A stretch of DNA of 64,000 nt from JBBATK01 sp044228285 (GTDB lineage: Bacteria; Bacteroidota; Ignavibacteria; Kapaibacteriales; NICIL-2): positions 186,001 to 250,000 of the forward strand of contig JBGAVD010000002.1 in assembly GCA_044228285.1 (NCBI GenBank), written 5' to 3'. The position numbers and the translations under genes were made by a program. Below are positions 26,771 to 35,716 of the stretch, piece by piece. Each line of letters begins with the position of its first letter. Position 1 is the stretch's first letter. The notes beneath the pieces were generated by a model that saw nothing but the letters and a program-made list of their open reading frames with translations, ran no database searches and was not told the origin of the DNA.

Positions 26771-28222
26771 ATGTCAGTTCGCGTTCGTTTTGCTCCTTCA
26801 CCTACAGGATACTTGCACGTTGGTGGTTTACGTACTGCCTTGTACAACTATCTTTTCGCTCGACACCATAACGGTAGTTTTCTCTTGCGCATTGAGGATA
26901 CCGATCAGACACGGTATGTGGAAGGTTCATTGCAGGACATTATCAATTCTCTGGATTGGGCTGGCATTAGCCCAGATGAAAGTCCGGAGAAGCCTGGTGA
27001 TTGCGGACCCTACGTGCAAAGTGAGCGGACAGAACTCTATCGCCAACACGCTGCTGAGCTCGTGCAGAAGGGAATGGCGTACTATGCCTTTGATACGGCT
27101 GAAGAGTTGGATAAAATGCGCGAACGACAAAAAGCAGCCGGTGTAGCACCTCGCTACGATCGCTCGGTCATGCGTAACTCATTCACTCTCGGTCCCGAGG
27201 AAACTGCACGCTTACTTGCGGAAAACGTAGCAGCTGCAGTGCGCCTGAAAGTGCCAGTGAGTGGCGAAGTAAAGTTCAATGATTTGATTCGTGGGACTAT
27301 AGTGGTTCCATGCAAAGATGTCGATGATCAGATTCTACTCAAAAGCGACAACTTTCCAACCTATCATTTGGCAAATGTTGTTGATGATCATCTCATGCGC
27401 ATTAGCCATGTGATTCGCGGTGAAGAGTGGTTACCATCAACACCTAAGCACGTGTTGTTGTATGAAGCATTCGGCTGGGAAGCTCCGCAGTTTGCGCACT
27501 TGCCATTGTTGCTCAACACAGACAAATCAAAGCTCTCAAAACGTCAAGGTGATGTTGCGGTTCACGACTACGTCGAGAAGGGGTACTTCCGCGACGCCTT
27601 CATTAACTTCATTGCTTTGCTTGGATGGAACCCAAGTGGCGAGCGCGAGATTTATGCTATTGACGAGCTCATCAAGGAGTTCAAGCTTGATCATGTCAAC
27701 AAGTCTGGTGCAGTCTTCGATCTGAAGAAACTGGATTGGATGAACACTCAGTATCTTAAGCGTTATGTTGAACAGGATCTTTCTATGCTCGTGTCGATGG
27801 CGCAGCCATTGCTAAGAGCGCAGGGAGTTGAAGCTGAAGATGCCTATGTTGGACGTGTTATTCGTCTGGTTCACGAGCGTATCTCCAACATCATTGAGTT
27901 TCCTGCATTCGCCAGCTATATGTTTGGCGATCGTGTTGTCGATGAGGAGTTTCGTGAGAAGACATGGAATGAGCAGTCAGCAGAACGCTTGCTTGATCTG
28001 GCCAATGTGATTGAAGCAATCGACGATTCAGACTTCAAGCACGATAGTATTAATACTGCAGTGAGTGCGTATTTACAATCGAAAAGCCTGAAGTTCAAAG
28101 ACGTGGCGAATCTGCTTCGTTTGGCATTGACGGGTAAGTCGGTAGGCGCTGGTATGATGGACACCATGGAAGTGCTCGGTAAAGAGAAGTGTCTGGCGCG
28201 CATGCGAAGCATGCACGCATGA
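26771..28222 (+). CDS. gltX: Glutamyl-tRNA synthetase
   Basis: 483 residues, normal length for a class I GluRS. It charges tRNA-Glu with glutamate. The HIGH-type motif is in PSPTGYLHVGGLRT (9-22), the KMSKS-type motif is KLSKR (254-258), and FLLRIEDTD lies at 37-45. The C-terminal anticodon-binding helical domain follows residue ~310 and is intact. The final codons contain a small GCGAAGC hairpin (28199-28213). A good AT-rich promoter region precedes it. The next gene starts 65 bases on. Confidence 0.98.
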   Translation: MSVRVRFAPSPTGYLHVGGLRTALYNYLFARHHNGSFLLRIEDTDQTRYVEGSLQDIINSLDWAGISPDESPEKPGDCGPYVQSERTELYRQHAAELVQKGMAYYAFDTAEELDKMRERQKAAGVAPRYDRSVMRNSFTLGPEETARLLAENVAAAVRLKVPVSGEVKFNDLIRGTIVVPCKDVDDQILLKSDNFPTYHLANVVDDHLMRISHVIRGEEWLPSTPKHVLLYEAFGWEAPQFAHLPLLLNTDKSKLSKRQGDVAVHDYVEKGYFRDAFINFIALLGWNPSGEREIYAIDELIKEFKLDHVNKSGAVFDLKKLDWMNTQYLKRYVEQDLSMLVSMAQPLLRAQGVEAEDAYVGRVIRLVHERISNIIEFPAFASYMFGDRVVDEEFREKTWNEQSAERLLDLANVIEAIDDSDFKHDSINTAVSAYLQSKSLKFKDVANLLRLALTGKSVGAGMMDTMEVLGKEKCLARMRSMHA

Positions 28223-28287
28223 TAAAGAGTCGTCTGAAGATTCACATTCTCGGTTCTGTTTTGGGATCACCACTCAAACAAGTTTCT

Positions 28288-28782
28288 ATGAAAAGCTGGT
28301 ATATCGTTCTTGTGGTTTTTTCACTATGCTGTGCTGCCTGCGGCAGCAGCAGCTCCGCAGTGAAGAAGGGCTACGTCTTTGGTGATACCAACTGCATACG
28401 CCCAGGAATGCGCGAAGTCAGCATTCGTTGGGGTGATTGGATGGACACCACAGCGATTTTGAATGGGTATGAAATTGATGCGCAGGGACGTCTGTTTAAG
28501 TATCAGGCTTCACCCTATGCTGAGCGCTATCTGCGTGATTCCATTGGAACGGTCGACAGAGCAGCGCTGTGTTTTTACATCGACACGGTGAGAAAAACAT
28601 TCTTGCGCATACAAAGTTTAGGCGTTCGTGCACCGCATATGCGCTACATTGAGTACCAAAACCCTGAAGCACAGTTGAGTTTGCGGGCCTATTGGGATTC
28701 GCGTTTTCAGACTTATGGAAGTCGTGAGTTTCGTGCTATCTTTGATTCGCTTTCCACTCTCGTACCACCACGACGCGAATGA
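28288..28782 (+). CDS. Small lipoprotein of unknown function
   Basis: 164 residues from ATG 28288. The frame opens at 28189 inside gltX, but the inner ATG gives a clear lipoprotein signal (MKSWYIVLVVFSLCCAACGSSSS, lipidated Cys ~18). The mature part has no recognisable domain; it contains ISVRWGDW-like and YIDTVRKTFLRIQSLG segments. Its stop overlaps the start of the NtrC-type regulator by 4 bases (ATGA), a sign of translational coupling, so it may be an envelope input or output of that regulator. I do not recognise the family. Confidence 0.8.
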   Translation: MKSWYIVLVVFSLCCAACGSSSSAVKKGYVFGDTNCIRPGMREVSIRWGDWMDTTAILNGYEIDAQGRLFKYQASPYAERYLRDSIGTVDRAALCFYIDTVRKTFLRIQSLGVRAPHMRYIEYQNPEAQLSLRAYWDSRFQTYGSREFRAIFDSLSTLVPPRRE

Positions 28783-30167
28783 ACATCCTCATAGTTGATG
28801 ATAATGCTGATTTCTGTTCTACCCTGAGCGATATTATTCGCTCCCAGGGATGGACGGCTACCACACTCAATACTCCTGAGTCGGCTATTGAGTACCTAGC
28901 CGCGCATGCAGCAGAGATTCAAGTGCTGTTGCTCGACATTGAGTTCGACCATCGCTCGGCTCTCAATGGTCTTGACGTCCTCTCTCACTCAGTGAAGCAC
29001 CACCCAGCAATTCCTGTCATCATGATCTCAGGCAAAGGGACCATTGAAACTGCTGTGCGTGCTACAAAGCTTGGCGCTCTCAACTTCATCGAGAAAAGCA
29101 CCCTTTCGCAAGAACATTTACTCGACGTCATTCGAAGCGCCTCACAACGCTCTCTTCAGAACTCGAAGATCGACGAGCTCATGCAGGTGATTGAGCAGCA
29201 TGGCATCGTTGGAAAGAGTAAGACGATGCAGGCTGTTGCCGACAAAATCATTCGCTACGGTCGAACCGAACTCAGCGTGTTGATCACAGGTGAAACTGGT
29301 ACAGGAAAGAAACTGGTAGCTAATGCTCTACACGCAGTGAGCAAGCGAGCGAAGTACTCTTGTGTTACAGTCGATATCCCGAACATTCCACGCGAACTCT
29401 TTCAGAGTGAATTGTTTGGACACCTTCGTGGTTCCTTCTCAGGAGCTTTGTCGGATAAGAAGGGACTCTTCCATCACGCGAATCGCGGCACACTCTTCCT
29501 CGATGAGATTGGCGATTTGCCATTGGAGTCGCAAGCATACTTGCTCTTGCCAATTGAAGAACGCATCATCCGACGTGTGGGTTCGGTCGAAGCTGAGTCT
29601 GTAGATATCCGACTGATATCAGCTACCGATAAGGACTTGGTGGAATCGATGAAGAAAGGACAGTTCCGTGAGCAGTTGTATCACCGTTTGCGTGAATGCG
29701 AAATCTACTTGCCAAGTCTTACTGAACGTCGTGATGATATTCCACTTATCACCGAACATTACGTTCAGAAACACAACCTGGAACACAACGATCATAAGAT
29801 CATCTCGCCCTCAGCTTTAGAGTACCTGCAAAACCGTGAATGGAACGGTAATGTGCGCGAGTTGTCGAGCGTACTTCGTGTTGTTCTCCAAACTTCGTCG
29901 AACGAAGTGATTGAAGTGTCAGACATCCATTCCGCCGCAACCACTGCACAAATTCATGATTCTCGCATTCCTGGTTCGCTGATCTCATTGGATCGTACGC
30001 GTCGAGAGGACCTAGAACGCGTGGACAAAATGAAAATCGAGTCCATGCTCAAAACCTTTGCCGGCAATGTGAGTAAGACGGCTGCTCAGCTGGGTGTGTC
30101 GCGCGAGACGCTGCACGTCAAAATCCGTAAGTACGGTATCAATGTGCACGAGTTCCGCGAACGCTAA
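28779..30167 (+). CDS. Sigma-54-type response regulator (NtrC family) with atypical GAFTGA loop
   Basis: 462 residues. The receiver domain (1-120) has acidic residues DD7-8, phospho-acceptor Asp53 and a Lys near 106. The AAA+ domain (about 143-375) has Walker A GETGTGKK (171-178), Walker B LFLDEIG (239-245) and the Arg-finger region EERIIRRVG. The loop that contacts sigma-54 is normally GAFTGA; here it reads GSFSGA (218-223). The C-terminus is a FIS-type helix-turn-helix (GNVSKTAAQLGVSRETLHVKI). No histidine kinase lies nearby. The Ser substitutions may weaken or alter sigma-54 activation, so dependence on sigma-54 should not be assumed. Confidence 0.93.
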   Translation: MNILIVDDNADFCSTLSDIIRSQGWTATTLNTPESAIEYLAAHAAEIQVLLLDIEFDHRSALNGLDVLSHSVKHHPAIPVIMISGKGTIETAVRATKLGALNFIEKSTLSQEHLLDVIRSASQRSLQNSKIDELMQVIEQHGIVGKSKTMQAVADKIIRYGRTELSVLITGETGTGKKLVANALHAVSKRAKYSCVTVDIPNIPRELFQSELFGHLRGSFSGALSDKKGLFHHANRGTLFLDEIGDLPLESQAYLLLPIEERIIRRVGSVEAESVDIRLISATDKDLVESMKKGQFREQLYHRLRECEIYLPSLTERRDDIPLITEHYVQKHNLEHNDHKIISPSALEYLQNREWNGNVRELSSVLRVVLQTSSNEVIEVSDIHSAATTAQIHDSRIPGSLISLDRTRREDLERVDKMKIESMLKTFAGNVSKTAAQLGVSRETLHVKIRKYGINVHEFRER

Positions 30168-30284
30168 GCGCTCTCTTTCGTTCTCGTTCCAGCGCATCAA
30201 TAATCCTACATTTCAAGTAGTTCGTGCCTTCAACTGTAGCTAACTAGCCTGGACTCCATAGGTTTTGTTTAGCATGCAGACCGT

Positions 30285-30749
30285 TTAAACCGTGTTTTCT
30301 TTCTCGGCTGAGCGTTCGACCATGACGGTGACTGGTCCCCAGTTTACCAGGCTCACATCCATCATTGCTCCAAAGACTCCAGTTTGCACTTGCAGAGCGT
30401 ATTCTGAGCGCAAGCGTTGAACAAACGAGTCGTATAAGCCTTCTGCGAGTTCAGGTCGTGCAGATTCTATGAACGAAGGACGAAACCCTTTGCGACAATC
30501 TGCGTATAAGGTGAATTGAGAAACAACGAGCAATTCACGTTTAGTGTCGATAGCCGACAAATTCATCTTCTCTTCCGCATCCGCAAACAAGCGCAGGTTC
30601 GCCACTTTATGAGCCAGCCAACGCATCTCTTCTTCTGTGTCGTTCACATGTACTCCAACGAGCACAAGCAAGCCTTCATTGATAGAGGAGTGGAGTTTGT
30701 TGTCGATTGTGACGGATGCAGAGCGGACTCGCTGCACTAATGCACGCAT
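30285..30749 (-). CDS. dtd: D-aminoacyl-tRNA deacylase
   Basis: 154 residues, standard length. It removes D-amino acids (and Gly from tRNA-Ala) mischarged onto tRNA. The start MRALVQRVRSASVTID is typical. Catalytic-site motifs are SQFTLYAD (family SQFTL) and NWGPVTV (family N-x-GPxT, where the cis Gly-Pro proofreads chirality). It is convergent with the NtrC-type regulator and divergent from the SPFH gene. Confidence 0.97.
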   Translation of the reverse strand: MRALVQRVRSASVTIDNKLHSSINEGLLVLVGVHVNDTEEEMRWLAHKVANLRLFADAEEKMNLSAIDTKRELLVVSQFTLYADCRKGFRPSFIESARPELAEGLYDSFVQRLRSEYALQVQTGVFGAMMDVSLVNWGPVTVMVERSAEKENTV

Positions 30750-30883
30750 GGTAATGACTTGTGTTAGTGAGTCTGCAAAATAAGGGTTGCGCGAGCAGAT
30801 GAGGAGTCTTGAAATTGCCGAATGACACTTTAGGTCAGTATTGCCGTAGTTTGCACAAAAGTTTCACCATTTGTTGAGGATCT

Positions 30884-31801
30884 ATGTTTATCATGATTGT
30901 TGGTCTTGTGGTTTTTGCAGTTGGTGTAGTGATGAAGCGTTCAGACACCAATCTTCATCGCTTTGCCAACATCACACGTCTGGGAGGTATCGCCTTGGTC
31001 CTCCTGGGCTTCTTCTTCTCTACCTTCCGCCAAATTGATTCTGGTAACGTTGGTGTTATCAAACTCTTCGGTCAAGTGCAGAAAGATCGAGTACTGTATG
31101 AGGGGTTGAATATGGTGAACCCTGTCTACAACATCGAGGTCATGAACATTCGACAACTGAACTACACAATGAGTTCTGTGCACGATGAAGGCACGAAAGC
31201 AGGCGATGACGCTGTTCGTGTTCGTTGCAATGATGGACTTGAAGTAGCGATTGACATGACAGTACTCTACCGTGTGGTTCCGACGAAGGCTCCCGATATC
31301 TTTCAAACTCTTGGCGTTGGCTTTGAAGAGCAGTTTGTACGACCCGTCATTCGTTCTCGCATACGTGAAAGTGCGGTCTACTACTCAGCTACCGACTTGT
31401 ATTCAGGGAAAAGAGCTCAGTTCGAGGCTCAACTACGCGATATGCTCATCGAAGATTTCGAGAAAAATGGCTTTGAGCTGAAGCAGGTTCTCATACGCAA
31501 CGTGGTTTTACCTCAAACCGTCACTGAGAGTATTGAACGTAAGATCGCTGCTATCCAGGAAGCGCAACGACAAGACTATGTGTTAGAGAAAGTGAAAAAG
31601 GAAGCTGAAATGAAACGTCAGGAAGCACAAGGTACTGCTGACGCTCAACAGATTCTTTCTTCAGGCTTGAGTGATCGCATCCTTCAGTTTGAGGCGATCA
31701 AGGTCCAAAAGGAACTGGTGAACTCTCCAAATTCTAAGATTATCATTATGGGTGGTGGACGCAATACTCCGTTTATTCTTGATACCAAAGACTCGAAGTA
31801 G
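30884..31801 (+). CDS. SPFH/band-7 (prohibitin-like) membrane protein
   Basis: 305 residues. Two N-terminal hydrophobic segments (MFIMIVGLVVFAVGVVM and RLGGIALVLLGFFFS, the second at about 36-50) anchor it. The SPFH domain follows (about 50-235: FRQIDSGNVGVIKLFGQVQ ... VAIDMTVLYRVV ... IRSRIRESAVYYSATDLYS). A coiled-coil region rich in Glu/Lys/Gln (ERKIAAIQEAQRQDYVLEKV) and a short conserved tail (IIIMGGGRNTPFI) end it. This is the prohibitin/HflK-like type that forms large rings in the inner membrane and modulates proteases such as FtsH. No HflC partner follows. Confidence 0.92.
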   Translation: MFIMIVGLVVFAVGVVMKRSDTNLHRFANITRLGGIALVLLGFFFSTFRQIDSGNVGVIKLFGQVQKDRVLYEGLNMVNPVYNIEVMNIRQLNYTMSSVHDEGTKAGDDAVRVRCNDGLEVAIDMTVLYRVVPTKAPDIFQTLGVGFEEQFVRPVIRSRIRESAVYYSATDLYSGKRAQFEAQLRDMLIEDFEKNGFELKQVLIRNVVLPQTVTESIERKIAAIQEAQRQDYVLEKVKKEAEMKRQEAQGTADAQQILSSGLSDRILQFEAIKVQKELVNSPNSKIIIMGGGRNTPFILDTKDSK

Positions 31802-31845
31802 TCTACTCAGAGGCTTTGAAGCCCAACACCATAGAATACCATTCG

Positions 31846-31874
31846 CAACAGCCATTGTCCAACAATGGCTGTTG
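31846..31874. terminator. Hairpin downstream of SPFH gene
   Basis: Arms 31846-31858 and 31862-31874 are perfect 13-base complements with a 3-base loop, 45 bases after the plus-strand stop. Only a weak T-rich stretch follows (TTGC). Position supports a terminator for the SPFH gene. Confidence 0.65.
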
Positions 31875-31917
31875 TTGCATGAAAGGCGTGTTATGGTAGG
31901 TAGGCGTACATACGGCT

Positions 31918-31945
31918 CGGGAGATGTGATCATTCACATCTCCCG
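31918..31945. terminator. Hairpin downstream of convergent T9SS cargo gene
   Basis: Arms 31918-31929 and 31934-31945 are perfect 12-base complements with a TCAT loop, about 70 bases past the minus-strand stop at 32017. With the neighbouring hairpin it gives each convergent gene its own 3' structure. There is no U-tract. Confidence 0.6.
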
Positions 31946-32016
31946 ATGGTGTATAGAGCAGTAGCTTAGCTCAAGCGCTTACTTGTAACCGTTACGACGA
32001 TGCTGCAACATTCAGT

Positions 32017-33045
32017 CTAGTGAACAACGCAGTGAGTGCGATCATAGAGTTTGCCATTCATCTGTATGCGCAAGAGGTACACACCACTTGGCAACTGAGT
32101 CAGTTGAACTTGCGAGCTGTATTGCTGTTGTGCGTCCACATGCATGCAGAGCTCGCCGTGTTGATTGTACACATCAATACTGCCGATGCGGTCAGCTGGA
32201 TCTGAGCCTTTGATAGTGAGTAAGTCGCTGGCAGGCTGTGGCTGAAGGCTCATGTAGAGTGTGCTATTCGCGTCTTTCACCTCATCAGGAATTGAGCGCA
32301 CATAGTCCGCTTGATTGATCCGTGAGCCAATGAAGGTATGAATGTAGCCAAGCGAGAACAGTGATCCTGCTGGATAGGCAGAGGAGAAGTGCGAGTAGCG
32401 AGTCATGCTGAAGGTCATTTTCTGACTTGTGTCTGTTACTTCAGCCATCGTGTATTGAATGTGACTCACAACACGAACTACATCAGTATAGGTGAGACCG
32501 TGTGGTAGCTTCAAAGTACCGTATCCATCAACATAGGAACTGTCGCTGGCTGAGTACACAATGTCTGGATCTCCGCTTACACGTCCGGCATAGTCGTCCT
32601 TGAGCATGGATTGATAGGCACGCGGGAATGTGCTAATCAAACGAGGGTTTGTCATGCGATCGGTATCGCTGGAAGAGGCGATTCCAAAGGCTTCCATGCG
32701 ATCGTTGTTGAGCAGAAAGTAGGTGTAACTCAGCGAAGTGAGTTGGGTTTTGACTGCAATATTGGCTTGTGGGAATAGCGAATGATAAGGCGTGCCAGCA
32801 GCTTCGAGATACTGCTCAGAATACACATCCCCACTGTCTGTGAGAGTGCTATAATCCCACACCGCATTTGCTCCACCATCGCGAATCACAATACCTGATG
32901 GACGCAGATTCTGATGGCTAATGGTTTGTCCGATGTTTGGCACACAACTTCGCGTTAACACTGGTCCTTCAGCTTGCACCGCAGGTGCAAGCATAGCAAA
33001 AAACAGTGCTGAAACGACGAATAGTGAATACGTAGCTGTTTTCAT
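32017..33045 (-). CDS. Secreted protein of unknown function with T9SS sorting domain
   Basis: 342 residues. It has a signal peptide (MKTATYSLFVVSALFFAML...VQA, cleavage near 25) and a good ribosome site (GGAGG a few bases before the ATG). The middle ~230 residues are beta-rich, start with Thr/Arg/Ser segments around VWDYSTLTDSGDVYSEQYL, and show no catalytic motif. The last ~75 residues (SLQPQPASDLLTIKG ... SIDVYNQHGELCMHV ... LPSGVYLLRIQMNG) are a T9SS type A sorting domain, so the product is exported through type IX secretion and held at or released from the surface. Family of the N-terminal part is not recognised. Confidence 0.88.
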   Translation of the reverse strand: MKTATYSLFVVSALFFAMLAPAVQAEGPVLTRSCVPNIGQTISHQNLRPSGIVIRDGGANAVWDYSTLTDSGDVYSEQYLEAAGTPYHSLFPQANIAVKTQLTSLSYTYFLLNNDRMEAFGIASSSDTDRMTNPRLISTFPRAYQSMLKDDYAGRVSGDPDIVYSASDSSYVDGYGTLKLPHGLTYTDVVRVVSHIQYTMAEVTDTSQKMTFSMTRYSHFSSAYPAGSLFSLGYIHTFIGSRINQADYVRSIPDEVKDANSTLYMSLQPQPASDLLTIKGSDPADRIGSIDVYNQHGELCMHVDAQQQYSSQVQLTQLPSGVYLLRIQMNGKLYDRTHCVVH

Positions 33046-33356
33046 ACAACCTCCAAAAGTGATACAACAATCAAGTTCCTGTGAGTGGGCATTCGGTAGA
33101 TGTCAGCTTGCTCTTTTGACTGTAGCTCTATGACAAATCCACTACGAATGACACTCAAAACTCGATGGAACTATTCTCATCTTTTATGATGCTGCTTAGA
33201 CAGAGAGATGATTTTCGTCAGGAATGTGGAGCAGGTGCGAATTACAGTTGTAGCCTGGTACCATGGTTGGTATTGGCGCAGAGAAGGAGGGTGCAGCGCT
33301 AGAGGGAAGCTGCGCTTTCGGCTGGGTAGTTTGTGGTGTAGAGTAAAAACGAAGTG
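33046..33356. other. Intergenic region, no gene found
   Basis: 311 bases between the T9SS cargo start and the holB stop. Nothing recognisable apart from the ribosome site and promoter area of the T9SS cargo. Confidence 0.5.
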
Positions 33357-34502
33357 CTAGTTCGTGCTAAAGAGCTGGCGTAGCGAGAGTACCATTGTTA
33401 CCAAGTTCAAGTGCACCTGGCCATTGCCTCGAATATTTCGTACGCACTCTTCAATGCGATCAATAGCGGCAGCATAGTCTCGCGTACCATATGCTGTCAC
33501 AAACTTCTGGATAGTCTCAAACTGGTCTTGGTTGATGATCTGCTCAGCAGATGCTCCGTGGAGCACCATCATAGCATCGCGCATCCACACAAGTAAGAGC
33601 ACTAGCATTTTCTCCAGCTCTGCTTTGTCGGCGTCCGCACTGAGTTCATCCAGTTTCGACATGATGTCAATGCGGTAGTTGCCACCGCGCATCGCGCTAC
33701 GTAACAAGTCAACGATAGCATTGCGCAGTGCCCGCGTATCGTGATTCGCAAGATTCATCGCCGCAGAATAGCTGCCTTGAGCAAGTGAAGCACTGAGACG
33801 TGCACCTTGCTCATCCATTCCAACGCGTTCAACGAGAGCCTTGCAAATCTGATCATCGGCAAGAGCATCAAATTGTACTTGCTGGCAGCGGGAGAGAATG
33901 GTTTGTGGAAGTTGATCTTTGCGCGAGGTACACAAAATCATGGTCACACCAGGCTGCGGTTCCTCTAAGGTTTTCAAGAAAGCATTTGCAGCTTCGTTGG
34001 TCATTTGGTCTGCTTCGCAGAAGATAATCACACGATGACCGTGTTGACTTTGACTCAGTTGCACCGACTTCTTTATCTCACGAATCAGCGCAATGCGGAT
34101 TTGGGTGGCATTGGGTAAGGCAATATTGAAATAGGGGTTTTCAGACTTCAATTGAATCTGTTCTTGCAGAATAGCAAGTTGATCCTCACTGAGCTTAGCA
34201 GCAGCATTCTCCTCATCGCTTCCGCTCCCTTTTCCAGCAGGCAAGGCAAACACCAGCTTGATATTCGGGTGCTGGAGGTGCTCTGCTTGCTTGCAACTTC
34301 TGCACTCTCCGCAGGCATCTATGGAATTCGTGCCACGAAGCGGTTGCTCACAGTTGAGACATCGAGCGAACTCAATGGCGAGAGCATCTTTACCTACACC
34401 TTCCGGACCCCAAAAACAATAGGCATGCGCCACACGATCCTTCAGGATTGCCCGCTGAAGGTTGTCTTTCGCTCGCTCTTGTCCGATCACTGCATTCCAC
34501 AT
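33357..34502 (-). CDS. holB: DNA polymerase III delta-prime subunit
   Basis: 381 residues from ATG 34502, which begins the family-typical MWNAVIGQERAKDNLQRAI; the frame opens at 34544. It is a clamp-loader subunit. The P-loop is degenerate (GPEGVGKD, about 32-39), with Asp where Ser or Thr would bind magnesium. The Walker B region reads IIFCEADQM in place of DEAD-type. Both fit the non-hydrolysing delta-prime subunit. A zinc module has Cys at 48, 51, 64, 67 and 70, and the SRC Arg-finger motif is present (ILSRCQQVQF). An insertion rich in Gly/Ser/Glu (about 84-100) separates the zinc module from the AAA+ core. Confidence 0.93.
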   Translation of the reverse strand: MWNAVIGQERAKDNLQRAILKDRVAHAYCFWGPEGVGKDALAIEFARCLNCEQPLRGTNSIDACGECRSCKQAEHLQHPNIKLVFALPAGKGSGSDEENAAAKLSEDQLAILQEQIQLKSENPYFNIALPNATQIRIALIREIKKSVQLSQSQHGHRVIIFCEADQMTNEAANAFLKTLEEPQPGVTMILCTSRKDQLPQTILSRCQQVQFDALADDQICKALVERVGMDEQGARLSASLAQGSYSAAMNLANHDTRALRNAIVDLLRSAMRGGNYRIDIMSKLDELSADADKAELEKMLVLLLVWMRDAMMVLHGASAEQIINQDQFETIQKFVTAYGTRDYAAAIDRIEECVRNIRGNGQVHLNLVTMVLSLRQLFSTN

Positions 34503-34703
34503 GCTTGTATTGTCCCGTAGATGACGGTAGTATAGAGACGGCAAACTACGATGAGGAAGAAGAAAGAGCAGGGAGAAAGAGGGAGTGTCGAAAACTTCGT
34601 GGAGGCGGAAACGAGGCGTACACTGTGCGGTTCTATCGGAGACTTCTAGTAGAGGACTCTGTTGATTGTAAGTGATTCAATCAGCCCGCGGATGATATAT
34701 CAT

Positions 34704-34731
34704 CATGCAGAACAGGCTGCGCCTGCCCTGC
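34704..34731. repeat. Imperfect hairpin downstream of arsM
   Basis: ATGCAG / CTGCAT and CAGGC / GCCTG arms around a TGC loop, with a two-base internal loop. It lies about 40 bases past the arsM stop on the minus strand. No U-tract follows. A 3'-end or terminator role is inferred from position. Confidence 0.45.
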
Positions 34732-34768
34732 ATGAGATGTTGGTCGTAATGCCCGATAGACCTAAGAG

Positions 34769-35635
34769 TTAGCAACAGCAATCTGGACCACAACAGTCTT
34801 TTGCTTCGCTGGGTTTCTCGGCATACACCGTTAGACTAAATATCCCGCCTTCTTCATTGTTGAAGGAAGCAATTTGTTCTGCGTTAAGGTAGCGAGTGAG
34901 GATATCGTCTGGAATGCTAATTGCTTTTTCCTTCTGAATACTGATCTTCTCAAATCCGGCTGAGGAGATGATGCGCAGATACTCATTCCGTTGAATAGCC
35001 CCAGCGACACAGCCAGCATACATTTCCGCGTCGTGTCGCAATTCATCTGGTAGTTCACCAACGAGCACGACATCAGAGATACTGAAGTGTCCACCTGGCT
35101 TGAGAATCCGATAGATCTCATTGACAACCTTTTTCTTGTCTGGCACCAGGTTCAACACGCAGTTACTGATTACTACATCAGCGCGATTGGCAGACATAGG
35201 GATGTCGTCAATATCACCCTGACGAAACTCCACGTTGTTAAAGCCCAACTTATCAGCATTCTCACGTGCCTTTTGGATCATCTTCGGGGTGAAGTCAATA
35301 CCAATCACTTTTCCGCTTTCACCACAAAGTGCGCGGGCAACAAAGCAATCGTTGCCGGCTCCACTGCCGAGATCGACCACCACATCTCCTTCTTTGATAA
35401 GAGCAAACTCTGTAGGTAATCCGCAACCCAAACCAAGGTCCGCAATCTCCTGATAGCCTGGAACCTTTGTGTAGTCTTCACTCATAATCGAGTAGACTTC
35501 CGTTGAACATCCTCCAGCACCACAGCAGGAGCTTCGATTTTCCAACACATCTTGCTCTGCGATTTCCGCATACTTGCTTTGAACAAGATCTTTGACTTCC
35601 TGTTCCGTCTTTTGTACTGTCGATACATCTTTCAT
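34769..35635 (-). CDS. arsM: Arsenite S-adenosylmethionine methyltransferase
   Basis: 288 residues. It methylates trivalent arsenic using SAM to volatile or less toxic products. The SAM-binding motif is VVDLGSGAGNDCF (about 87-99), followed by VIGIDFTPKM. The three As(III)-binding Cys of the family are present: Cys71 (GLGCGLP), Cys159 (ISNCVLNL) and Cys209 (YAGCVAGA). Extra Cys pairs occur at both ends (SSCCGAGGCS near 36-44 and CCGPDCCC at the C-terminus), which may bind metalloid. The start has an AGGAG-type site 7 bases away. A perfect ArsR-type palindrome (35651-35666) lies 15 bases upstream, so it should be induced by arsenite. arsR is the next gene upstream on the same strand. Confidence 0.96.
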   Translation of the reverse strand: MKDVSTVQKTEQEVKDLVQSKYAEIAEQDVLENRSSCCGAGGCSTEVYSIMSEDYTKVPGYQEIADLGLGCGLPTEFALIKEGDVVVDLGSGAGNDCFVARALCGESGKVIGIDFTPKMIQKARENADKLGFNNVEFRQGDIDDIPMSANRADVVISNCVLNLVPDKKKVVNEIYRILKPGGHFSISDVVLVGELPDELRHDAEMYAGCVAGAIQRNEYLRIISSAGFEKISIQKEKAISIPDDILTRYLNAEQIASFNNEEGGIFSLTVYAEKPSEAKDCCGPDCCC

Positions 35636-35650
35636 ACATACTCCTATATT

Positions 35651-35666
35651 ATCGTAATATTACGAT
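35651..35666. promoter_or_regulatory. ArsR-type operator upstream of arsM
   Basis: Perfect 16-base palindrome ATCGTAATATTACGAT, 15 bases upstream of the arsM ATG. A near-identical copy lies at 36069-36084 before arsR. SmtB/ArsR proteins bind palindromes of this type, so it is the likely operator controlling arsM. Confidence 0.85.
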
Positions 35667-35716
35667 GAATTGAAGAAAAGCCTGTCTATCTCCTCATCTT
35701 GGAGACAGAGGATTGT

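Noticed and set aside
28189..28287. Upstream extension of the small lipoprotein inside gltX
   Set aside because: Only the inner ATG gives a lipobox signal; the extension just reads the end of gltX in another frame.
33357..34502. dnaX (tau/gamma) instead of holB
   Set aside because: The P-loop lacks the Ser/Thr, Walker B is degenerate, and the length fits delta-prime; the zinc module occurs in both.
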